Source of the DNA: Amycolatopsis australiensis | GTDB lineage: Bacteria > Actinomycetota > Actinomycetes > Mycobacteriales > Pseudonocardiaceae | NCBI RefSeq assembly: GCF_900119165.1 | Contig: NZ_FPJG01000006.1 | Span: forward strand, 5,208,001-5,272,000 | Direction: 5' to 3' | DNA: 64,000 nt | Shown here: piece by piece, positions 47,123 to 54,200 of the stretch | How positions within the stretch are numbered: position 1 is the first letter of the stretch | Layout: every line of letters begins with the position of its first letter | The notes under the pieces: generated by a model | What the model was told of the DNA's origin: nothing | What the model saw: only the letters and a program-made list of their open reading frames with translations | Databases searched by the model: none | Translations under genes and position numbers: made by a program

Positions 47123-47356
47123 ATGAACACCGACGCTGTGACCAGTACCGAAGCCGGCACCGGCGAGAACGCCGACGACCCGTCCAGTCCGCCCACCGTC
47201 CCCAGCAGCGTCGTCTGGTGCTGCGGACGGCCGTACGTCCTCGAGGCGCGGCCCGGCCGCGCCCGCTGGATGGGCACCGACTACCGGGGCCGCCCCGAGG
47301 CGCTCAGCAGCGCCGAACTGCAGCGGCGCGGCTGGAGCCGCCGCCGCGCCTGCTGA
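47123..47356 (+). CDS. Short conserved-looking protein of unknown function
   Basis: A 77-residue protein. The first half is disordered; the second half (VVWCCGRPYVLEARPGRARWMGTDYRGRPEALSSAE) is compact, ending in an Arg-rich tail. ATG 47123 is preferred; the frame is open from GTG 47054. It precedes the pgsA-like gene by 13 bp and may be co-transcribed. No family recognised. Confidence 0.55.
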   Translation: MNTDAVTSTEAGTGENADDPSSPPTVPSSVVWCCGRPYVLEARPGRARWMGTDYRGRPEALSSAELQRRGWSRRRAC

Positions 47357-47369
47357 CTACGCTGGCCGG

Positions 47370-47987
47370 GTGAGCACAGCCGCCCCCGAACCCGCGAGCG
47401 CGAGCGCCGCCGAGCCGTCCCTGCTCCGGCAGGCGATGAACGTCCCCAACATCCTGTCGCTGCTGCGGCTCGCCGGCGTGCCGGTGTTCCTGTGGCTGCT
47501 CCTGGGCCCGGAGGAGGACGGCTGGGCGCTCGCGCTGCTGGTCTTCAGCGCGCTGACCGACTGGCTCGACGGCAAGCTGGCCCGCTGGCTCAACCAGATG
47601 TCCCGGCTGGGCCGGCTGCTCGACCCGGCCGCCGACCGGCTCTACATCCTCGCGACCCTGAGCGCGTTCCTCGTCCGCGAGATCATCCCGTGGTGGGTCG
47701 TGGTGCCGCTGGTGCTGCGCGAAGCCGTGCTCGGCGTCTGCGTCCTGACGCTGCGCCGCCGCGGCTTCGCCCCGCCGGAGGTCACCTACATCGGCAAGGG
47801 CGCGACCTTCGTCCTCATGTACGCCTTCCCGTTCCTGCTGCTCGCGCAGGGTGGCTCGGCCGTCGCCGCGGTCGCCCGGCCGATCGGCTACGCCTTCACC
47901 ATCTGGGGCGCGGTCCTCTACGTCTGGTCCGGCGTGCTGTACGTCGTGCAGGCGCGCAACGCGCTGCGCGGCGCGGACGGCGACTGA
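47370..47987 (+). CDS. CDP-alcohol phosphatidyltransferase (PgsA/cardiolipin synthase type)
   Basis: A 205-residue membrane enzyme of phospholipid synthesis. The catalytic CDP-alcohol motif D-G-x2-A-R-x8-G-x3-D-x3-D is exact in DGKLARWLNQMSRLGRLLDPAADR (about residues 65-88). Six membrane segments are likely. The position just before gcvH/garA matches M. tuberculosis pgsA2 (Rv1822) in the same syntenic region. The head group could be glycerol-phosphate or phosphatidylglycerol. Confidence 0.9.
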   Translation: MSTAAPEPASASAAEPSLLRQAMNVPNILSLLRLAGVPVFLWLLLGPEEDGWALALLVFSALTDWLDGKLARWLNQMSRLGRLLDPAADRLYILATLSAFLVREIIPWWVVVPLVLREAVLGVCVLTLRRRGFAPPEVTYIGKGATFVLMYAFPFLLLAQGGSAVAAVARPIGYAFTIWGAVLYVWSGVLYVVQARNALRGADGD

Positions 47988-48086
47988 GCGCGGCCCTTTC
48001 CCGGGCCGTGCCGGGCGGCTGCGCCGTGTGGGTGTAAGACTTCGCCCAGCACGTTTCGCCAGTGAGGGCATGAAAGGGGACCGGCG

Positions 48087-48473
48087 GTGTCCGCTCCTGA
48101 AGAGCTTCGCTACACCGAGGAACACGAGTGGGTCGCCACCCGCGGCGAGGACACCCTCGTCCGGGTCGGCATCACCGAGTACGCGCAGGACCAGCTCGGC
48201 GACGTCGTGTTCGTCGACCTGCCGGAGGTCGGGCGGCAGGTGAGCGCGGGCGACGTGTTCGGCGAGGTCGAGTCGACCAAGAGCGTCTCCGAGCTGTTCG
48301 CGCCGGTCGACGGGGAGGTCGTCGCGGTCAACGACGCCGTCGCCGACTCGCCGGAGCTGATCAACAGCGACCCGTACGGCGAGGGCTGGCTCATCGAGAT
48401 CCGGCTCGACGACCCGGCGGGCCTGGAAGCCCTCCTCGAAGCCGAGGCGTACGACGCGCTGACCAAGGGCTGA
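48087..48473 (+). CDS. gcvH: Glycine cleavage system H protein
   Basis: A 128-residue lipoyl carrier protein of the glycine cleavage system. The lipoylated Lys is in ESTKSVSELFAPVDGEV (about residue 66). The N-terminus RYTEEHEWV and GEGWLIEIRL are canonical. It is not preceded by the glycine riboswitch of the window, which lies 4.3 kb downstream. Confidence 0.97.
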   Translation: MSAPEELRYTEEHEWVATRGEDTLVRVGITEYAQDQLGDVVFVDLPEVGRQVSAGDVFGEVESTKSVSELFAPVDGEVVAVNDAVADSPELINSDPYGEGWLIEIRLDDPAGLEALLEAEAYDALTKG

Positions 48474-48609
48474 ACCGGCGTCCCGGCCCGCCGGGCGCGC
48501 ACTGCGCCGGTTCGGGGAGCCGGGGCTCGGAGAATCGATCAGGCACGGTACGTTGGCAGCTACACGTTCTTGAGTACTGGCAACACAGCATGTGTGGAGG
48601 AGAGCTCAG

Positions 48610-49080
48610 GTGAGCACGAACGACGGGCCCGGCGGCGTTCCCCCGGAGCAGTCTCCGGAGCGGACCTCTGTCTTCCGGGCCGACTTCCTGGCCGAAGCCG
48701 AAGGCCACGAGTCCGCCCCGGCCGCCGAGGCACCGGTCCAGGGCGTCGACGCCCTGCCGCCGGGTTCGGCCCTGCTGGTCGTGAAGCGCGGGCCCAACGC
48801 GGGCTCGCGGTTCCTGCTCGACCGCGACACCACCAGCGCCGGGCGGCACCCGGACAGCGACATCTTCCTGGACGACGTCACCGTGTCCCGGCGGCACGCG
48901 GAGTTCCGGCGGGAAGGCGGCGAGTTCGTCGTCATCGACGTCGGCAGCCTCAACGGCACCTACGTCAACCGCGAGCCGGTCGACCAGGCCGTGCTGGCCG
49001 GCGGCGACGAGGTGCAGATCGGGAAGTTCCGCCTGGTCTTCCTGACCGGCCCGGGGCACGGGGGCCAGGGGGCGCAGTGA
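48610..49080 (+). CDS. garA: FHA-domain regulator GarA/OdhI
   Basis: A 156-residue phospho-switch that inhibits 2-oxoglutarate dehydrogenase and glutamate dehydrogenase and is controlled by PknB/PknG. The C-terminal FHA domain is clear (GRHPDSDIFLDDVTVSRRHAEF, GSLNGTYVNR). The N-terminal regulatory motif, ETTSVFRADF in mycobacteria, is ERTSVFRADF here: the first Thr is replaced by Arg18 and the second is kept as Thr19. GTG 48610 has GGAGGAG upstream. The stop overlaps the ftsR start. Confidence 0.95.
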   Translation: MSTNDGPGGVPPEQSPERTSVFRADFLAEAEGHESAPAAEAPVQGVDALPPGSALLVVKRGPNAGSRFLLDRDTTSAGRHPDSDIFLDDVTVSRRHAEFRREGGEFVVIDVGSLNGTYVNREPVDQAVLAGGDEVQIGKFRLVFLTGPGHGGQGAQ

Positions 49081-49823
49081 CGGCGGCCGGGCGGCCACAG
49101 AACCAGGGACTGAGCATCGGGGCCGTGCTGGCGCAGCTGCGCGGCGACTTCCCCGACGTCACCATCTCCAAGATCCGGTTCCTCGAAGCCGAAGGCCTGG
49201 TCCAGCCGGGCCGGACGCCGTCGGGGTACCGGCAGTTCGCCCCGGCGGACGTGGAGCGCCTGAGGTTCGTCCTGGCCGCCCAGCGGGACCACTACCTCCC
49301 GTTGAAGGTCATCAAGGAACAGCTGGACGCGGCGGACTCGGGGGCGGCGCCCGCCGCGGCTCTGCCCCGCCCGCCGCGCCGGCTGGTGCCGATCGACGCT
49401 CCGGCGGACAACGCCGGCCTGCCTGTCGCGGACGACTTCGCCGCGGGCAAGCCGGTGCGCCTGACCCAGGAGGAGCTCCTGGAGCAGGCCGGTATCGACG
49501 CCGCGGCGCTGGCCGAGCTGCAGCAGTACGGCCTGGTCCGGCCCGGCCCCGCGGGGTTCTTCGACCCGGACGCGGTGCTGGTCGCGCGGACGGTGAAGGC
49601 GATGACCGAATTCGGTATCGAGCCGAGACACCTGCGTGCCTTCCGCGCGGCGGCCGACCGCGAGGTCGGGTTGCTGGAGCAGATCGTGACCCCGGTGTAC
49701 CGGCACCGTGACCCGGAGGCCAAGGAACGGGCCGACGAGGTGGTCCGGGAGCTGGCGGCGCTGTCGGTAACCCTCCACACGCTGCTCGTGAAGGCGGGAA
49801 TCCGCGGCGTCGCGGGGTGTTGA
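49077..49823 (+). CDS. ftsR: MerR-family regulator FtsR
   Basis: A 248-residue MerR protein, homologous to Rv1828 and Corynebacterium FtsR, which activates ftsZ. The HTH has LSIGAVLAQLRGDFPDVTISKIRFLEAEGLVQPGRTPSGYR, followed by a long effector domain with a second tandem DNA-binding-like region. GTG 49077 overlaps garA (GTGA). Confidence 0.92.
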   Translation: MTAAGRPQNQGLSIGAVLAQLRGDFPDVTISKIRFLEAEGLVQPGRTPSGYRQFAPADVERLRFVLAAQRDHYLPLKVIKEQLDAADSGAAPAAALPRPPRRLVPIDAPADNAGLPVADDFAAGKPVRLTQEELLEQAGIDAAALAELQQYGLVRPGPAGFFDPDAVLVARTVKAMTEFGIEPRHLRAFRAAADREVGLLEQIVTPVYRHRDPEAKERADEVVRELAALSVTLHTLLVKAGIRGVAGC

Positions 49824-50039
49824 CCGGTAACGGGGCAGTGAGATCCTCTTTGCGGTCCCATGTCAATGACTGAATGTTCGGTGCCGCATGCCGTACCGTG
49901 AAGGCAGGGGTTTGCGGCAGGCGAACCGAGATAGTCTCGACAGCGAGCACAGGGCGGGGATGACGGGTAGCGTCGACAGTGGCGGTGCCCGGCCGGACCG
50001 GCGCCTGCGCCCGTGTGCACGAGAGGGAGGCGAAGCCCG

Positions 50040-50513
50040 ATGAGCGAAATGCGCGTCGTCGGTGTGCGGGTCGAGCTGCCCGCGAATCAGCCGATCTTGT
50101 TGCTGCGGGAGACCGAGGGTGAACGGTACCTGCCGATCTGGATCGGCTCGGTGGAAGCCACCGCCATCGCCTTGGAGCAGCAGGGAGTCCGGCCCGCCCG
50201 TCCGCTGACGCATGACCTGCTGAAAGAGGTCATCGGAGCGCTCGGCCGGGAGCTCGAGCAGGTCGTGATCACCGACCTCAAGGAAGGCACGTTCTTCGCC
50301 GAGCTGGTCTTCGACGGCGACATCAGGGTGTCCGCCCGGCCGAGCGACTCGGTCGCGCTGGCCCTGCGGATCGGCGTCCCCATCCACGCCGTGGACTCGG
50401 TGCTGGAGGAGGCCGGCCTGATCATCCCGGACGAGCAGGAAGACGAGGTCGAGAAGTTCCGCGAGTTCCTCGACTCCGTGTCCCCCGAAGACTTCCGGGG
50501 AGCCGACACCTGA
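50040..50513 (+). CDS. DUF151 / bifunctional nuclease family protein
   Basis: A 157-residue protein matching Rv1829: MRVVGVRVELPANQPILLLRETEGERYLPIWIG is the conserved start, with DLLKEVIGALG and SARPSDSVALALR later. Some family members are called bifunctional nucleases in plants; the bacterial role is unclear. Part of the conserved gcvH-garA-ftsR-DUF151-MerR block. Confidence 0.92.
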   Translation: MSEMRVVGVRVELPANQPILLLRETEGERYLPIWIGSVEATAIALEQQGVRPARPLTHDLLKEVIGALGRELEQVVITDLKEGTFFAELVFDGDIRVSARPSDSVALALRIGVPIHAVDSVLEEAGLIIPDEQEDEVEKFREFLDSVSPEDFRGADT

Positions 50514-50522
50514 TCTCTTGCC

Positions 50523-50538
50523 TTGACGCGTACGTCAA
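50523..50538. promoter_or_regulatory. Candidate MerR-type operator
   Basis: TTGACG-CGTA-CGTCAA, a 6-bp inverted repeat, 17 bp before the MerR-type gene's ATG. The form is that expected for MerR-family promoters. Confidence 0.6.
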
Positions 50539-50554
50539 CGTCTAACGTCGGGGC

Positions 50555-50950
50555 ATGCGGATCGGAGAGCTTGCGCAGCGCACGGGTGTCACCACCCGTG
50601 CGCTGCGGTTTTACGAGGCCCAGGGCCTCCTCGCGGCCCGTCGCTCGGCGAACGGCTATCGCGAGTACGACGAGGAAGACCTGCAGCTGGTCAAGGAAAT
50701 CCGGACGCTGCAGACGATCGGCCTGACCCTGGACGAGACCCGCCCGTTCGTCGACTGCCTGCGCAGCGGCCACGAGACCGGGGACTCGTGCGCGAGCTCG
50801 ATCGAGGTGTACCGCCGCAAGCTCGAAGAAGCGGACGCGCTCCTCGCCCGGCTCGGGGGAATCCGGTCCGAACTGGCCGCGAAGCTCGCCGGCGCACTGG
50901 CCCGGCAGGCACCCGATCCCTGTGTCGTGCCCGATTCCCCGCGTCCGTGA
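50555..50950 (+). CDS. MerR-family regulator, next to thioredoxin
   Basis: A 131-residue MerR protein starting MRIGELAQRTGVTTRALRFYEAQGLLAARRSANGYREY. Cysteines at DCLRSG, GDSC and PDPC could sense redox or metal. It sits 11 bp before a thioredoxin gene and probably controls it. This pair, with the TetR gene, is inserted between the DUF151 gene and the second MerR gene of the otherwise conserved block. Confidence 0.9.
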   Translation: MRIGELAQRTGVTTRALRFYEAQGLLAARRSANGYREYDEEDLQLVKEIRTLQTIGLTLDETRPFVDCLRSGHETGDSCASSIEVYRRKLEEADALLARLGGIRSELAAKLAGALARQAPDPCVVPDSPRP

Positions 50951-50961
50951 AGGAGCCTGTC

Positions 50962-51297
50962 ATGTCCGAAGTCACCGAAGTCACCGACGCGACGTTCGCC
51001 GAGGTCCTCGGCAGCGACGTTCCCGTGCTGGTCGAGTTCTGGGCCACCTGGTGCGGCCCGTGCCGGATGGTCGGGCCGGTGCTGGCCCAGCTGGCGGCCG
51101 AGCGCGCCGGCCGGCTCGCGGTGCGCAAGATCAACGCCGACGAGAACCCGGAAACGACCAGGTCCTACCGGGTCATGTCGCTGCCGACGATGATCCTGTT
51201 CCGCGACGGCGAGCCGGTCGAGACGATCGTCGGCGCGTTCCCGAAGGCCCGCATCGAAGAGCGGCTCGACCGGGCCCTCACGGTGCCGTCGCTTTGA
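50962..51297 (+). CDS. trxA: Thioredoxin
   Basis: A 111-residue thioredoxin with active site WCGPC in EFWATWCGPCRMVGPVL (about residues 29-45) and the cis-Pro in RVMSLPTMILFRDG. It reduces protein disulfides in the cytoplasm and is probably under the adjacent MerR regulator. The 3' end overlaps the convergent tetR by 20 bp. Confidence 0.96.
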   Translation: MSEVTEVTDATFAEVLGSDVPVLVEFWATWCGPCRMVGPVLAQLAAERAGRLAVRKINADENPETTRSYRVMSLPTMILFRDGEPVETIVGAFPKARIEERLDRALTVPSL

Positions 51298-51904
51298 CGA
51301 AGGTGGCGGCCACCTCCCGCCCGTACTTCTCCAGGTCGAGCGACGGGTCGGCCGCGTAAGCCGCGGCCACCCCGTCGATCGCCTGCGCGATCGACATCGC
51401 CATCACCTCGGGCGTGAACTCGCCGAACACGCCCTCGGCCTGGCCCTGCCGCAGCTGCCGGGCGAGCCCGTGCACCCGCATGTCGTCGACCAGCACCTTC
51501 GTCATGACCCAGCCGTCGGCATCGTCCGCGTTGGCCGCCAGCTCGGTCAGCACCCGCACGCATTCGGGGTAGGCGCGCAGGAACGCGATCGACGTCTCGA
51601 TGTGCGCCCGCAGGTGGCCGGCGCGGTCGGCCGGGTCGAGGGCGCCGCCGGTGCGCGCGGCCAGGAACTCGTTCTTCGTCTCCACCACCGTGCTCAGCAC
51701 GGCCTGCATCAGCCCGGCCTTGTTCGTGAAGTGGTACGAGATCAGCCGGGTGCTGCTCAGCCCGGCGCGGTCCTTGATCCTGGCGAACGTGGTCCGGCGG
51801 TAGCCGACGTCCGCGATGACGCCGATGGTCGCCCCGATGATCTGCGCGCGGCGCGCCGCTTCGGTGTCGCTGAGCCCCAGTTCCGCCAGGAGAGCGGGAT
51901 TTAC
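51278..51904 (-). CDS. TetR-family regulator with an unresolved start codon
   Basis: The frame encodes a complete TetR protein: NPALLAELGLSDTEAARRAQ, then VGYRRTTFARIKDRAGLSSTRLISYHFTNKAGLMQ as HTH. No ATG, GTG or TTG precedes the HTH in frame after the upstream stop; the only in-frame ATG (51910) is directly followed by TAA (51907-51905). The first usable ATG (51709) would remove the DNA-binding domain. Either codon 2 is mutated (pseudogene) or translation uses a rare start such as GTA or CTG. Four operator half-sites overlap the upstream region. Confidence 0.7.
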   Translation of the reverse strand, partial: VNPALLAELGLSDTEAARRAQIIGATIGVIADVGYRRTTFARIKDRAGLSSTRLISYHFTNKAGLMQAVLSTVVETKNEFLAARTGGALDPADRAGHLRAHIETSIAFLRAYPECVRVLTELAANADDADGWVMTKVLVDDMRVHGLARQLRQGQAEGVFGEFTPEVMAMSIAQAIDGVAAAYAADPSLDLEKYGREVAATFVKATAP

Positions 51905-51936
51905 TTACATGAGTAAGACGTTACTCGGCTGAGTAA
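51901..51936. promoter_or_regulatory. Four operator half-sites at 10-bp steps
   Basis: TTACTT-acat-GAGTAA-gacg-TTACTC-ggct-GAGTAA runs from 51901 to 51936, i.e. two TTACTY-N4-GAGTAA palindromes 20 bp apart on one helix face, directly upstream of the TetR gene. Confidence 0.75.
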
Positions 51937-52188
51937 ACCAAGGCAAGAAGTTTGAACCCGCCCGTCCGGGGTACGGCGAACGGCGCAAACGGTCATCCGA
52001 CCGTTGCGGCTTGCCGCGCGTCGCGTTGACCGGCACTGTCCGGGCGCTTACCGTCGAAGGAGGTAAATCGCCACGGTGTGATTCACGGTCTGGGGCCGGA
52101 CCGCGGCGATTGATCTCCGGCGGGTCCCGCTCCTGGGACCGTCCGGCTGTCATTCGCCGGCCGCCAGGTCGGGCGAGGGGAGGCTTGC

Positions 52189-52767
<579 letters not shown>

Positions 52768-52813
52768 TCACCGCCCCGGCCGACCGGGTAAGGTCATCGG
52801 CGCGGTCGACGAA

Positions 52814-53030
52814 TCCGCGCGGGAGAGACCGAGCCTCATACTGAGCTCGGCGCCGAAGGAGCAAATCCTCCCCGGAACCTCTCAGGCACCCTGGACCGCG
52901 CGGACGAGACGCCTCTGGAAAGCGGTTCGCCAGGACACAACCTGGCGGCCCCGCCGACGGTGCAAGCCCGGCTCAACCTGCGGGCGAAACTCTCAGGCGC
53001 CCCACACGGGGTACGGACAGAGCGGGGAGG
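52814..53030 (+). ncRNA. Tandem glycine riboswitch
   Basis: Two aptamers in series. Aptamer I (about 52814-52904) has CGCGCGGGAGAG, GCCGAAGGAGCAA and CCTCTCAGGCACCCTGGAC, with P1 formed by CCGCGC and GCGCGG. Aptamer II (about 52908-53030) has GCCGACGGTGCAA and GAAACTCTCAGGCGC, with P1 formed by CTCTG and CAGAG. These are the conserved glycine-riboswitch signatures. The downstream gene is a sugar epimerase 235 bp away, separated by a hairpin, not a glycine-metabolism gene. Confidence 0.92.
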
Positions 53031-53118
53031 GCGTCAGGTTCGGCGACCCGTGCTCGCGGAGTGCGCTCGCCGTCAACCTTCCGTCGTGTTCTGTGGGGGT
53101 GCAACCGCCACGCCCCGC

Positions 53119-53137
53119 CCGGGGGCTCCGCCCCCGG
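53119..53137 (+). terminator. Hairpin after the glycine riboswitch
   Basis: CCGGGGGC-TCC-GCCCCCGG, an 8-bp all-GC stem about 90 bp after the second aptamer. It could be the expression-platform terminator. Between it and 53264 only a TCCACTGTGGA palindrome (53203-53213) is seen. Confidence 0.65.
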
Positions 53138-53264
53138 ACTCCCGGCCGTGGTCGCCTTCCGGCCGAAGGCGCCGGGTGAGCCGGTTTGCTGGTCCACTGT
53201 GGATCGTTCGTGCGCTGTCGGCCCTTGCGCGGGGCGCACAGGAACGCCGGGTAGGTTGACCGCC

Positions 53265-54200
53265 ATGGCTAGAGCGCACGGTGCTGATCGGACCTCCGTC
53301 GTCGTGACCGGCGGCAGCGGCTTCATCGGCCGGGCCGCCGTGCGCGCCTTCCGGCGGCGGGGCGTCCCCGTCACCGTCGTCGACCGCGTGCCCTTCCCCG
53401 ACGACACCGACGGCGTCCGCGTCGTCACCGGCGACCTCCGCGACGCCGCCGTCCGCGAAGCAGCCGTGACCCGCGAGACGGCCGGGATCGTCCACCTCGC
53501 CGCGCTGACGTCGGTGCTCCGCTCGGTCGAGCTGCCCGAAGACACCTTCGCCGACAACGTCCTCGTCACCCAGGAACTGCTCGAACTCGCCCGCCGCCAC
53601 GACGTGCCCAAGTTCCTGCTCGCCTCCACCAACGCGGTCATCGGCGACGTCGGCACCGCCACCATCACGCCCGACCTGCCACTACGGCCGCTGACCCCGT
53701 ACGGCGCCACCAAGGCCGCGTGCGAAATGCTGCTCTCCGGCTACGCGGGCGCGTACGGCATGACGACGTGTGTCTTGCGGTTCACCAACGTCTACGGCCC
53801 CGGAATGTCCCACAAGGACAGTTTCGTGCCCCGCATGATGCGCGCCGCACTGGCCGGCACCGGAGTCGAGGTCTACGGCGACGGACGGCAGCGGCGCGAC
53901 CTCGTGCACGTCGACGACGTCGTCCGCGCCATCCTCTTGGCCTTCGACAGCGGCTACACCGGCCGCGCGATCGTCGGCGCCGGACACTCGGTGTCCGTGC
54001 TCGAGATGATCGAAGCCGTGCGCGAGGTGACCGGCGCCGAGCTGCCGGTCGAGCACGTCGAAGCGCCGGCGGGCGAGATGCCCGCGGTCGTCGTCGACGT
54101 CTCGGCCAGCGCAGACACCATCGGCTACCGGCCGGAGGTCTCGCTGACCGACGGCCTGGCCACGGCGTGGAAGTACTTCTCCGGCCTCGCCGCGTCGTGA
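53265..54200 (+). CDS. NAD-dependent epimerase/dehydratase (NDP-sugar)
   Basis: A 311-residue extended SDR enzyme. The NAD motif is TGGSGFIG (about residues 14-21), the catalytic Y-x3-K is YGATK (Tyr146), and NVYGPGMSHKDSFVPRMMRAAL follows as in UDP-glucose 4-epimerases. The stop overlaps the start of the glycosyltransferase fusion (GTGA), so it likely makes the sugar nucleotide used by that enzyme. ATG 53265. Confidence 0.9.
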   Translation: MARAHGADRTSVVVTGGSGFIGRAAVRAFRRRGVPVTVVDRVPFPDDTDGVRVVTGDLRDAAVREAAVTRETAGIVHLAALTSVLRSVELPEDTFADNVLVTQELLELARRHDVPKFLLASTNAVIGDVGTATITPDLPLRPLTPYGATKAACEMLLSGYAGAYGMTTCVLRFTNVYGPGMSHKDSFVPRMMRAALAGTGVEVYGDGRQRRDLVHVDDVVRAILLAFDSGYTGRAIVGAGHSVSVLEMIEAVREVTGAELPVEHVEAPAGEMPAVVVDVSASADTIGYRPEVSLTDGLATAWKYFSGLAAS

